DNA of 64,000 bases from Toxorhynchites rutilus septentrionalis. Taxonomy: Eukaryota; Arthropoda; Insecta; Diptera; Culicidae. The notes beneath the pieces are model-generated. The model did no database searches and was not told where the DNA came from. It saw only the letters and a program-made list of their open reading frames with translations. Made by a program: the position numbers and the translations under genes. Shown here piece by piece: positions 43,169 to 54,396 of the stretch; the first letter of the stretch is position 1; each line of letters opens with the position of its first letter. Location: assembly GCF_029784135.1 (NCBI RefSeq), contig NC_073746.1, positions 295,020,089-295,084,088 of the forward strand, read 5' to 3'.

Positions 43169-45511
43169 TGTTAATCTGCTCGTATTCCTCTCAGTTCCCC
43201 TACATAAAATTTGAGTTTATACCTGTATAAAATCTTGTTCAGTTGCATTGTGTCAGCCTGTTAAGAATGCGCTTTTATTTATAAGAGAACTTATGAGTAT
43301 GTTTGATTTGAAACAGAATGTTATGAAGAGAAAAACAACTTCTTAAATTACCGTTAAAAAAATATGAACCTAATTTCATGGGCCAGTAAAAGTTTGACAT
43401 TGTATGTTCACTGAAAAGAATTAGCATGTTTACCTATATATTAGCTTGATCGATATCTGCTGTTGTTAAATTTTGCGAATGAAGTCACGACACTGATAGA
43501 CTGTACATTTCACTGGGATGATATAATATCCACCAGCATGAATTATTTTTATTATATTATGCACTACTGTACTGCACACACATGTCAAAACGGGTGATGC
43601 AACTTCGTGCGTGAATTGAGCAAATGTGCGTCTCTCACGAAACCGTTCCCGCTATATTTGAATTAATTAACTTATGAACGTATGTGAAACCCCATAAATT
43701 GCCCAGAAGTTGACTTTGTCTTATGCGACGCATATCTCCGAAGAAAGGGCACACAGTGTGCACTTACAAACGGCAATCAACAGCGCTTAAGAAAAATCGC
43801 GATAAGCGTTTGGCCGGAAAAGAGAAAATTGGGGCACTAAACATGGCTGAAATTGTTCGCCTCTGGAACGGTAAACACGGTAATTAAACTATAACGTTAC
43901 CATCATTGCTCATGCAACAATGTTCATTTCTCTAGTGATTGCATCGGGTGTACAATCCTTGCCGTAATTTATAACGATCGCAATCGCTTATCGCCAGTGG
44001 GGGACTCGCACGCAAAGAGAATTTCCAGCTGACTTTAGGTGATCCACCAAAGATTTGCATTTCACTTTCCTGCAATGTCTACCGCTTTCGTGTCGTGTCC
44101 CACTCGTCGTTGCCCGCCAGCCTGTTCAAGCCGATATGCTCAATGTTGTTTGGATACTCACGCCTCGATTAGGGGTAGATAGGGGCAGTGAGTTCGTCTC
44201 TTATATGCGATCGAACGACTTTATCCAGGCTTCACATTTCACAGTCTGATGAAAGTTTTATCTGTGGTAATTTATTATCACATACTATTAGCAGCTACTA
44301 GCTGCCAGCAAACACTGAATTCCAGTTACTGGAGAAGCATCATCATGCCACTAACTAGTCTTTTCAACTAATGTGTCTTCATACGTCTTGACAATAATAT
44401 TGAATGACATTACAAAATTTAAACCGGTTGGATTCTTTTTATTTGCGATATGATAACAACAGGTTATGGACAAGCACGACTAATCCTCAAAAAGTCTAAA
44501 GTCACAAAAAGCGAACAAGCTCGGCTTGGTTAACTTTTCACTGGCATGCGATCTACCAACATCGTCTAAATCAGTGGTACTCAACATTTTTTTTAGGGGG
44601 CCACAAATATGTGTTAGTCATGGTGTCGTGGGCCGCAAAAAAAAAGAAAGGTGGTGTGGTCCACAACCTGTTGCATTGTTAACGTAGTACTACAAAATTA
44701 TAATCGGAGAGAAACAAACATTATAGAAAGTCAAGAATGAAACTCTAAATATTTGGTAGCACTGATGAGGGCTGATGCACGAATGCTTTCACTGAGTGAG
44801 AAGCGCGTTTCGCGATGCCAACAAACACCAATATTTTTTTTTCAAATTAACTTTCAGAATTAATATGGACATGATCGCTATCTAGCTATGTACATGCTCG
44901 CTATTCAGAGTGAAACTGAAACACCAAACATACTGAATATCCAAGTAGTTTTTCAGTATCTTTTATCGAAATTACATTTCCAACGCTCCCGAAAACGACA
45001 CTCAATGAACCTTCAGTTTTCTAACTAGGAACGCAGCTTTCACCGCTGAAATATACCTTCTTCACACCCGGCTTCAAAAGCGCTGAGCTTTGACGCAACT
45101 TATAACTCGGAAATAATGCTCGAATTCACGAAAAATTAATTGTTCGATCGGAGAAAGTCATCAATCAGTCATTCACGATTCATCAGTCATACTGCTAGGG
45201 ACCAGCTGACAGCGGTAACGGCACTTTCCGAATGGTCTTTCTCAAGGCTGAGTGTTTAGTCTAGTTTCCCAAACATGCCGAATGAACTGTTATAGTCTGA
45301 GAGACTGAAAGTGAGTTTTCAAACGTCATTATCATTACCCTAGCAAATCCGAACACGCTCTTAAATTCACAGAAGCTCTCTCCCAGCAAAACAATGCTTT
45401 GGATTACATCGGATATTATTTTAGAATGAATCGAAATTTTTAAAATAACTCTTTAGTCCAAGGCAGAGATCGAAATGATCGCCTCTTTGAGATAAAAGAC
45501 ACCCGTTTTCA
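43169..45511. other. Unassigned DNA with one solitary hAT-like end
   Basis: No gene is recognised over 2.3 kb. At 44572-44640 the sequence cagtggtactcaac followed by a T-run and gggggccacaa resembles the 5' end of another hAT group, but I found no matching right end. Frames such as 44055-44249 show no similarity. Confidence 0.4.
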
Positions 45512-45519
45512 CCCACAGG

Positions 45520-46665
45520 CAGAGTTGCCAACTATAATTTTATAAAATCAGGAAGAATGGAAATAAAAATCAGGATAAATCAGGATAGCTCATATTGGGT
45601 TGTCCGAAAAGTAAATGTCGATTTTTGGAAAAACAAAAACATCATTTTCAATCAAAGCATTATAATTTAAATTTATATCCATAGTTCTCTTTCACAATCT
45701 TTCGCCATTTTTCACACGGCTTAAATATTATATCCTCCCAGAACATGTTTGCTTCCTCGTCGAAAACTGCTGCGAGCCATTCATGTGAAAAATAGGTTGC
45801 TTGGTAGTAGCTCGTAATACAGAATCCATTCCGAATCTCACCAGAAACACAGTATGTCTTTCTTTGGGCGAAAACCGGATAAGTAAAAGAATTAATAAGC
45901 ATGGTATAAATCCTTGCATAAGCGGAAATGCTAGTGCTTCGCCTTAACGTTTGGTCGTTTATATATTTTCCGAAAAGCCTACACCAACACTACAGTCAAT
46001 TGCAGACAAAACAATGTTCATCTTTTCACTGAATCCATTGTCCATGCTTTGGAATGAATCTTTACTCAACAAATGAGGAAAGCATATCGGCAGTGGAAGA
46101 CTTGTTGAATTTTTCGTAATTTTTATGACATTTAATACGGTTATAGATATATTTACCATAGTCCCATCATTAAAGTTGATTCTACTTTGAATCAAAAATT
46201 TTCTCTTGAGTAATTTTACACTCTGAAATGTAGTCCTACATCAATAACTCTGGGGATACATCTACATACACATTATCCTCGATAAAGCAATGTTGTTCCT
46301 CAAACTTAATCTCGTTGTAATTTCATAAATTCGTCAGACAATCTGGTGTCATGAAATTTTCAAGCACGGTTTGGAAAAGCCACAAAACAATTGAGAGTAG
46401 AAATAAAAAAAAATTAAGTACAGTTTCGCGTCGAGAGAATTTATCTTAATGTAAAATATATACAAGTGCAAACCGGAGAACTATCATGACAGAAAACTTC
46501 GGCATGGAAACCAGTATATTTATTACGAATAAAATAAACACTACAAAAATCAGTAAAAAGCAGGATCATTTCAGAAAAATCAGGATAAATTGAGTGTTCG
46601 TCAGGATATCAGGGAGCGTGCTAAAAGTCTGGGAAATCCTGACTTGGCAGAGGTTGGCATCTCTG
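45520..46665. mobile_element. Non-autonomous hAT-like element with mariner scrap (1146 bp)
   Basis: The left end cagagttgccaac pairs with cagagatgccaac read from the right end. Flanks cccacagg (45512-45519) and tccacagg (46666-46673) match at seven of eight positions. The motif atcaggata is repeated subterminally at both ends (45548-45590 and 46560-46610). A mariner fragment lies just inside the left end. The layout parallels the elements at 10092 and 41016 but with a different subterminal motif. Confidence 0.75.
45595..45925 (-). pseudogene. Mariner relic: terminal repeat and transposase C-terminus
   Basis: The element end reads ttgggttgtccgaaaagtaa after TA at 45593-45594, like a mariner terminal repeat. 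The minus-strand frame ending at 45660 contains FDEEANMFWEDIIFKPCEKW then RKIVKENYGYKF, comparable to the C-terminal DE.F....I..L..RW...V..NG.Y of mariner transposases. The catalytic core and other end are missing. Confidence 0.65.
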
Positions 46666-46673
46666 TCCACAGG

Positions 46674-46944
46674 AAGAATAGTTGTGAATATGAGAAGCGA
46701 GGGAATGTTTTACGCTCACTATGCGAGAAACGCACTGACGATTATTATTTTTAGGCGAATTTTGATTAGCCGAAAAACGGTTTCGTTTTGATAAACTTGT
46801 TTTTTGCACGAACCTACAACAATGGTTCTGATTTGACAAATAAGGCTAAACATTGGTCAAGTTAGCTTTGATTTTCGCTCCTTGTTTCATTTTCTCCATA
46901 TCTTCAGCACTCAATGGGAAACGAAAAAGCATTTTCGTTGGACT
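46674..46944. other. Short spacer
   Basis: No recognised gene or repeat between the hAT-like element and the GA/TC repeat. Confidence 0.4.
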
Positions 46945-46946
46945 TC

Positions 46947-46979
<33 letters not shown>

Positions 46980-47005
46980 TTTCACCACATCTCTCTCTCT
47001 CTCTG
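46945..47005. repeat. GA / TC microsatellite palindrome
   Basis: A run of (AG) repeats (46948-46979) is followed after about 12 bases by a run of (TC) repeats (46990-47004). The two runs are complementary and could fold into a hairpin. This is simple sequence; the frames across it with Arg-Glu or Ser-Leu repeats are artefacts. Confidence 0.9.
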
Positions 47006-47903
47006 AAAAAAAAATTTCAATGCACAACTCATCGAAAACTAGATTCAATGACTGAATATTAATCTCGTAGCTGAGCGAGAAGTTCGATCTCTGGTCGAAA
47101 GTTTTGGTGGCAAGTATGGAAAAGTTCGTTCGCTCATTTCTCCACACCTGATTATAAATCACTCTTGTATCTGCTTGGAAAAAAAAAAGAATGCAGCAAA
47201 CAATCGTGAGATTACACGATGAATCATTTTACACTCTCCGACCATCTTCATTCGGGACTGATAGAAAACATAACAAAACAAAGAGTGGAAAACAACGTTC
47301 AATGAATGAATATTCCTTTGGAAGGATCGAACGAAACAAAATAACAAGTAAGTCAAAATAGATTGAATCTGCGTGTATGTATGATTTTATTTTCCCTTGT
47401 ACTCTTTTCCTTGTCAGCATTCAAGTGAACATGAAATCCACCTTCCCGCTCATCAATAACTTGCGTTAATATGGTCTTTTGCGTTGGCTTAGATCGTTTC
47501 ATACTGGAAATAAAAAAAAATCATTGCAATAGTGCACAGGAAACAACTCGATTTCAAATATTTACCTATATTTTACTGCCGCAATCGAGGCTCAATGATT
47601 TTGAGTGAAAAAGGAATTATTTTACAGAGACACTCGCTGGCTCTAGCAAATGTTTCCAGTTTGATTCTTTCACCATCATTCCGAGAGGCAAATGAGGGAA
47701 TGTGAAAATTTCTGAGAATAGATGAGGGGAATCGAGACAGTATTTTTCCGTTCTAATCGAGAATGAACTTTGCGAAGAGGATAGGTGAATGTTTTCTGTC
47801 TCAAATAAAGTGAGGCATAAACGGAGAATAGAAGGGTGAGTTTTATCTGTGAATGAGTGTGGTTTAACGAATTTCGATGCGATTTTGTCCATACCTGTTT
47901 GGT
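47006..47903. other. Unassigned spacer
   Basis: AT-rich DNA without recognised genes. Several frames of 60-100 residues on the minus strand have no similarity that I know. Confidence 0.4.
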
Positions 47904-47919
47904 GGTCCTGGAAAGGACC
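47904..47919 (-). promoter_or_regulatory. Histone-like 3' stem-loop
   Basis: Minus-strand ggtcctttccaggacc forms a perfect six-pair stem with loop TTCC instead of TTTC, preceded by atc and followed by accaaac. The flanks fit the histone 3' element, but the loop change weakens it. Confidence 0.45.
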
Positions 47920-48010
47920 GATGGATTTGCGTGGTGCTGTAGAAGCAGTTGAATGGATGCTTTATGGTTCATTGTTTCACGTAGTTTGTCGCACGTGGTG
48001 CCCCCGGTAT
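47920..48010 (-). pseudogene. Possible histone H3 relic
   Basis: Just upstream of the stem-loop on the same strand, taccgggggcacc resembles codons for YRPGT. The following cgtgaaacaatgaaccataa gives RETMNHKASIQLLL, which aligns with H3 REIRRYQKSTELLI at R, E, S, L and L. Similarity is short and tentative; the stem-loop context is what makes it worth noting. No start codon or N-terminal tail is visible. Confidence 0.3.
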
Positions 48011-48699
48011 GCTTTGTGCATATTCCTCTCGTGCACAGTACGGCTCGAGTTGATTACATACTTGTTCCCCCACCACCGTTGTCTATTTGATAACACATAA
48101 GATCAACAGCTTGTACGTGTAGGTGCGAAATCATACACAACCAATCTCTATATAACGGTACGAAACCCGACGCATTTATCTTCTCTGCTGTTTTACTTCT
48201 GCCCGTCAGCAAGCTCTGCACTATGCTTACTTGGCGCATATTTTGATAATGGATTCTAAGGCGAAACATTTTGCACGTCTGTTCAACACGATAGCATACT
48301 AGAAAGAGAGGTTGACCATGAGGAGAACAATATTTATAGTATTTTCTCAGCCACCCGTTGACTTATGTACATCAACTGCTGATCAATCTTGCCTTCGATG
48401 GACTTTCAAGCATATTTATAGAACTAGTGATTTAATAGGTTTCTTTCAAAGCGGTTTTTGAGCTAGGAAAAAAATTGTTGGGTCAATAAGTCGTTAATTT
48501 TCTTTCGAAAGTAATTGTCGTATCACTTCGTTCAGCTGACAAAGAGTAATTAACGATCCAATCGTACCGCTTTCGTTTTCGAAATTTCAAACTTACACCT
48601 CAGTATAGATGCAGTTGTGGTTCAAAAATACACCGGTATGAAAATTGATCCGATGCCTCCGATGCGATATCGGTCTTCCATTTTCTTATGTATCGAGAA
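48011..48699. other. Unassigned spacer
   Basis: No gene recognised. It ends at a dispersed repeat shared with 9050-9760. Confidence 0.4.
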
Positions 48700-49030
48700 A
48701 AACAGCTATGTCTGACATCAGTATTAAGAAAAACTGCTGTCTATTAGCTGGAGCGAGACTGTAACTTGAATAATTATGAAAAAAAAAGCCATTTGAAAAA
48801 CTTCGCTGCCGTTTGGTCGCTATCTGGATAACTGATGAATCGTGAATGCTTAGAAATCTCGAATAGCTTGTTTACACTTCATAAATTGAAAACGGGCGGA
48901 GCTCAAAATGCAATATTTTCTCTATCAATATTGTGCGTAGAAGGAACGCTGCATTTGCTATTGAAATTTCATAAAATCTTGCCCTGTTTGCTGATTCGGC
49001 ACTACTATTGAAAGATCCTACGTCTAAAAA
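48700..49030. repeat. Dispersed repeat, second copy
   Basis: Shares blocks with 9050-9760: gacatcagtatta, cgtgaatg, ttgaaaacgggc, and a terminal ttgaaagatcctacgtc. The order of blocks differs between the two copies. Unclassified. Confidence 0.5.
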
Positions 49031-49059
49031 ATCAGGTAACATTTTTATAGGTTTTAGTT

Positions 49060-49390
49060 TTTGCTACATATACCAAAATAATCTATATGAATAAAAATGT
49101 GAAGCAAAATCTGTTGATAAGCGGAGAACCCGGAGAAGGGATGGTCCGATTTTAGCCTCCTGTATTTTGTTGTATTCGTCTCTTCCCGTAGATCAATATA
49201 GTGGAGAGAAAAACCGGAAAATTTTCGGAAAACTCTGAAGGAAGGTCGGAAAATTCGGAAAATTGAATGTTCGAAAATTACATCATAATAAGCGTTGTTA
49301 GTCCATTCGATATTTGCGCTATCGAAATTGATCTTTGTTCGTAACTGGAAATGGATTTTCAGGCGAAATAACGCATTTCCATATCTTATA
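49060..49390 (+). repeat. Helitron-associated repeat unit
   Basis: This unit (aaaaatg, acccggagaagggatggtccg, gtattcgtctcttcccgtag, ggattttcaggcgaaataacg) is repeated at 50200-50470 and on the minus strand at 33268-33560. It ends where the Helitron 5' end begins, so Helitrons appear to have inserted repeatedly next to, or inside, one another. Confidence 0.6.
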
Positions 49391-50194
49391 TCTATATATA
49401 TATATATATATAAATCGATTTCTGTCTGTCTGTCTGTCTGTCTGTCTGGAGATTCTTATGGACTCGGAAACTACTGATCCGATCGACAAGAAAATTGATA
49501 TGTAGGGGTTTTTGGGGCCGGGAAAGGTTTTCATGATAGTTTGAGACCCCTCCCCCCTCTTTAAAGGGGGGCTGCCATACAAATGAAACACAAATTTCTA
49601 CATTACTAAAGAGTTAATCAAGCAAATGCAACCAAATCAAGCATCTGGAGGTTTTAGGGAGCAATAAATGATTCTATGCCGATTAGATACTCCTCCCCCC
49701 TCTCTAAGGGTGGGCTGTCATACAAATGAAAAACAAATTTCTGCATAACTCGAAAACTAATCAAGTACAAGTAAATGAAGCCAAATTTTGCATGTGGAGA
49801 TTCTAGGGGACACGAAACGTTTCTATGGTGAATAAACGCTCCTCCCCTCTCTCTAAGGGGTGAATAGGGGAGGGGTCTGTCTTCATTCTATCATATATTC
49901 TGTATCAAACATTTATTCCATGTAACGGAGAAACATGTTATTTGCAAGTGGTTGAAAAATTTTGAACGAGGATTGTGTCTGAAAATAATCTGATATTATA
50001 ATGATGAGTTTTGGTAGAAGTACTAGGAATTTTTTAGTAAAAGGTAAATTCAACGGGGTCGATTAGAAGATCAATCAATGAACAGTTCTGCGATTGGACC
50101 CATGAACTTGCGCTTAGTAAAAAACGTGAATGTTTGAAGGTATTGATAACAAAAAACAAATTTTGGGCGGGACGAAGTTTGCCGGGTCAGCTAG
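49391..50194 (+). mobile_element. Non-autonomous Helitron, apparently complete (804 bp)
   Basis: The element starts TC (49391-49392) after a host A and ends CTAG (50191-50194) before a host T, matching Helitron insertion between A and T. Near the 5' end are a TA run and a run of TGTC units, then ggactcggaaactactgatc and gggtttttggggccgg, a widespread insect Helitron sequence. The 3' end is gggacgaagtttgccgggtc plus agCTAG; I do not see a strong terminal hairpin. It encodes no Rep/helicase. The fragments at 29200 and 34111 share its 3' half. Confidence 0.7.
49423..49449. repeat. TGTC tetranucleotide microsatellite
   Basis: About six and a half tandem units within the Helitron 5' region. It is preceded by a TA dinucleotide run at 49393-49411. 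Both belong to the element, not to host sequence. Confidence 0.95.
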
Positions 50195-50830
50195 TCTATA
50201 AATAAAAATGGAAGGCCAAATGTGTTGGCAAGCACAAAACCCGAGGAAGGAATGGTTCAATTTGAGTCATCTATATTTCGTTGTATTCGTCTCTTCCCGT
50301 AGGTCAATATAGTGGAGAGAAAAATAGGAAAATTCGGAAAATTGAATTCCCATATGTTCTACAATCAGCTAAGCGTTGTTGGTCCATTTGATGTTGGCGC
50401 TAACGAAATTGATTTTTGTTCGAAAGTGGAAAAGGATTTTCAGACGGAATAACGCATTCCTATATCTTCTATCTATATAAGCAAAAATGGAAGGCCAAAT
50501 GTGTTGGTGTGCCCTAACCCGAGGAAGGAATGGTCCGATTTGAGCTGTCTCTATTTTGTAATATTCTCTGTATCAAACATGTATTCCATGCAACGGAGAA
50601 ACACGTTATTTCCAAATGATTGAAGAATCTTGAACGAGAATTGTATCTGAAAATAATTTTATATTACAAGGACGAACTTTTGTAGAAGCACTAGACAATT
50701 TATAGTAAAAGGAAATTGTAAAGGGTCAAAGGGTAATCAATCAATGAAGAGTTCAGTGATTGGACTCACTAACGTTCACTTAGTAAGAAAACGTCAGATG
50801 GGCCATCCAGAAGAGCCCGCGGGACACCAA
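50195..50830 (+). repeat. Helitron-associated units, two more copies
   Basis: 50200-50470 repeats the unit at 49060-49390. At 50474 a new start, tctatataagcaaaaatgga, leads into a further unit that runs through Helitron-like sequence (cgttatttccaaatgattga, gaatcttgaacgagaattgt) and breaks off near 50800 before any CTAG end. No coding capacity. Confidence 0.6.
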
Positions 50831-51889
50831 CCTGCGGACCGCGTGCCGAGTATAGCTGTTATGAATAATCATTGATTACGAAATACTCATTCTCGGAAAG
50901 ACCGCGAAATGGCAGCATCGACATCATCGAAAAAACTTTATCTGACTGGCGGAGCGCCATCGATTGAGCCCTCGTGGACCATTTATTATAAACATAGATC
51001 GATCGTGTTAATGACTATATTTCAGTCCCATGCAGGTTCATTTGATCCTTTCACTTTCGCATCGTCTCTAGCGCGGAGATTACCCAATATACCCGGTCTT
51101 CATTCGTTCGCGAGTGCGTGCAAATATGAACGCCCACCCACCACAATGCTCTGTGTATGCTGTCCTGGTACCTACTTGTGGCCATTGTCCGCGTGTAACT
51201 TTCGTGCCAGTCCTCGAATATGGAAACAAATCTTGGCGCTAGCGGTCGCGAAAACGCAACCGAGCCGCTATCGTTCAGCTCATTAATTTTAATGCGCACC
51301 CTTTGACTGCACACAGTGTTCGAAGAAACCAGCCAAACGGGTGACTCGCGGGAGTCATCACTGACACCTCCTAACGAAATCGAAAACTCTGGGTCCCCTC
51401 TTGTTCCCATTAAACAAGCTGCAAACAGGTAAGCAAGGGGTCAGATCGGGCCCCAATCTTCTGCTACGCGACGACTGGGAGGAATGCGCTCATGTTAAAT
51501 GGGGGTCTTTAGAGTTAAGCACTTTTCACTTACAAATCATTGCAGAGTTAGTGGCTCAAAACATTGCTGATGGCAATTATTGCAGGTCGTCGTGCACTTT
51601 TGTTGTGTAATAGCGTGTGGATCGAGAGAAATAGGCGTCTCGCTCGTGGGCACTTGTAGAACTGCTGCAAATCACCACGCGAAAAGGTGTTTCATGCTGC
51701 CTGCCGCTATTCCATTTGCAGCTGCGAGCGTTAACCGATCAAATCGGGATGATCTTTCAGGGGTGGAATCTAACTGGTGTTGGAAATCGCTTTCTGCCGC
51801 GGGTATTCGCCGCATTGCACTCAACGGTATTGCTCAATGGCGGCTATGAAAATAATGTCATCTATCAGAAAACTATTAATATTTAATAC
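50831..51889. other. Unassigned flank of the BEL insertion
   Basis: GC-richer, single-copy-like DNA. A 125-residue plus-strand frame (50909-51286) overlaps a 119-residue minus-strand frame; neither has recognised similarity. Its last five bases, aatac, are the left target duplication of the BEL element. Confidence 0.4.
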
Positions 51890-52179
51890 TGTGCGCAACG
51901 GTACAAAACCCCTCGTCAACGTAAAACGCTTCTGGTTCTTTCCCATTTATATAAATTGTTTATGCGAAACTAACGCTTCACTGTCATTCGTTGTGAATAC
52001 GTCAGATACAGAGTATATACCTCATTCACAACAGTAATAGCGCGGGAGTACAAAGTTCATCGAAATTTATAAACTAAATCGATTGGTGAATACGATTTTT
52101 TCTATTTAGTTCTTACAGAACTCAACACTTACTCAAAAAAACGAGTTTGCCTTGAGGAATCCGAACCGTCTCTGTAACA
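51890..52179 (+). repeat. BEL 5' LTR
   Basis: 290 bases, TG...CA. It contains a TATA-like tttatataaat at about 51946-51956 and a 9-bp inverted repeat gttgtgaat / attcacaac (51990-51998 and 52024-52032) that could form a hairpin in the transcript leader. It should act as promoter, and its twin as terminator. Confidence 0.97.
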
Positions 52180-52233
52180 AACTTTTAGAATTTATTTCTA
52201 AACGCGGAAGCACATCGATAGTTGCACATAACC

Positions 52234-54396
52234 ATGTCGCAAACTAACCTCGCAAATTTGGCTGAATCATCAAAGCACCAATGTATTATTTGCAATCTAC
52301 CGGAAGATGCAGATCGAAAAATGGTCCAATGCGAGGCATGTATACATTGGTGCCATTTCACATGTGCCGGTGTCAACGAAAGCATCGAAAACGATGACCG
52401 AAGTTTCGTGTGCAAGGCTTGTACTGCTCCACATCCCGGCTCAGTAGTTTCAACATCCGCTAGTACTCGCGAGTCCCGATTACAGCTAGAAATGCAGCGT
52501 CTGGCAGAGGAAAAACAATCACAGGAACGGTTGCAAGGGGAAAGGGAAAAGCAGGACAGGGAGCTGCTGGAAATGACGCTTCGTTTGGAGAGAGAACGAA
52601 GAGATAAAACGATTACGGCGATGTTTGCTTTGGAGAAGGAATTTATTAAGAAGAAATATGATCTCCTTCACAATCAGCTAGAGGAAGGCGATGATGCAGC
52701 GAGTATTCGCAGCCGCCGCAGTCAAGGTAATAGCAAGGTTCAAGATTGGATAAAACGGAACCCACAAGTAACCGTGAGTGCCAATACTGGGTGTAGTTCC
52801 ACTGGGCTCACGTTACAAACGGAGGTACCAAAAAGTTCATTCCGAATATCCTCAGCGATGACTACCGCAGCGGATGGAAGCAGTATAGCGCAACAAGCAT
52901 CGCTAACCACTCCTAGTGTGACCAGAGGTTATCTTAATTCACCAGTGAGCTCTTTGGCATTCGCCACATCGCAACAAGTATCTTCACAACTTCATTCGTC
53001 CGTTCAGCAACCACTGCCATCCCCACCAATAACAGCAACCGTGATGCAGTGGAACCAAGGAAGACCGATACCAACACCATGGGAGGTTAATGTATCCACC
53101 ACAACGAACGCCAACAATATATTCGAGATTTCAGCAACAACGACGGTACCAACCACGCTACCTTTATTGCCACGAATTATCCTGGATCTATCACACGCAC
53201 AATATCCCGCTTTCGCACCAACAATTCCGTACCAACCACAACAACCGAAGTTAACAACATATGCAGCTGGTCCAGTACCCTCACATCTACCGTACGTGGA
53301 GCCCTTACCAACCGCTACTACTTCCTCGATTGGACAGCAGTATTTCAGTCCACCACATCACCACTCAACACCAACAAGCAGGCTTGGGGAGTTTCCAGTA
53401 GCAAGTAGTTTGGTACAGACGATACAGCAAATTATCCCGGGTTTGAACACGTCAACGTCGATGATTAGGCAGAGTATGTACAATGGCCAAAATGTGTTGA
53501 CCGGTCAAGAAGTAGGTCAATATATTCCACCATTGAAGGTGACGAGTAGTAGGTATAAGGTACAAGAGGTGCGAGATGCAAATTCTAATAATGTATTGAA
53601 TACGTGGGCATCAGATGGCAACAACATTCCCCCATCGTATATAACACAGCAAGGACATTTTTCTAATCTCTTGCATGTGCCCAATCCAGATGGGAATTGG
53701 GGACAAAATAAAAACTCGATGTATGAGTGTCATGGTTTCAATCAGCCTGTCTTATCTGTTCCGCAATTAGTACCCACGGGTACTCGTTCAAAGATGAACT
53801 ATGCTGGTGTAACCAGCAATCCCTATACGAACTTTACGGAGCAACAACATTTATCAGGGGCAACCACAGGGCCAACAAGTCAACAATTGGCTGCCCGCCA
53901 CGTAGTTCCAAAGGACCTCCCTTCGTTTGGGGGAAATCCAGCGGAGTGGCCATTGTTCAGCAGTAGTTACGAGACATCAACACAAATGTGTGGGTACACG
54001 GACCCTGAAAATCTCCTGAGATTACAACGTTGCTTGAGAGGTGAAGCAAAAAAAGCGGTTAGCAGTTTTCTGTTACACCCATCAAATGTAAGAGAGATTA
54101 TTTCAACACTTCGTATGTTGTATGGGCGACCAGACATCATCATTGGTTCACTACTAAATGACATCCGAACAACCCCCGCACCCAAACCGGAGAGGCTTGA
54201 GACCGTAGTGAACTTTGGATTAGTGGTGCGCAACCTTTGTGCACATTTGATATCAGTCGGCCAGGAGCAACATTTGTCAAATCCTATACTCCTCCAAGAA
54301 CTCGTGGACAAGTTCAAGGGCAATGGCGGAAAAAAGGCTACAATTTCTCGAAAAACGATTGTCGAAAGAACAGAAATTATACGAGGATGTTCGTAA
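52234..54396 (+). pseudogene. BEL Gag with N-terminal PHD-type finger, truncated
   Basis: ATG at 52234 (context ataaccatg) fits better than the upstream in-frame TTG. Residues 17-63 form a C4HC3 PHD-type zinc finger: Cys17, Cys20, Cys33, Cys36, His41, Cys44, Cys60 and Cys63. A charged coiled-coil stretch lies at about 80-150, a long Ser/Thr/Pro/Gln-rich part at 180-560, then LPSFGGNPAEWPLFSSSYET at about 563, the DUF1759 signature of BEL/Pao Gag. The reading fails at about 54310, where similarity jumps to pol in another frame, so the frame ends by chance at 54396. Gag would assemble the particle around element RNA. CCHC knuckles are absent because of the deletion. Confidence 0.85.

Noticed and set aside
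46853..47162. Arg-Glu and Ser-Leu repeat proteins
   Set aside because: They are read out of the GA/TC microsatellite.
50909..51286. A 125-residue host gene left of the BEL element
   Set aside because: No family similarity, and a frame of similar length is open on the opposite strand.
54323..54396. Programmed frameshift between BEL gag and pol
   Set aside because: The frames overlap only because a deletion removed the knuckle/protease region; the sequence between DUF1759 and reverse transcriptase is absent, so this is a deletion scar.
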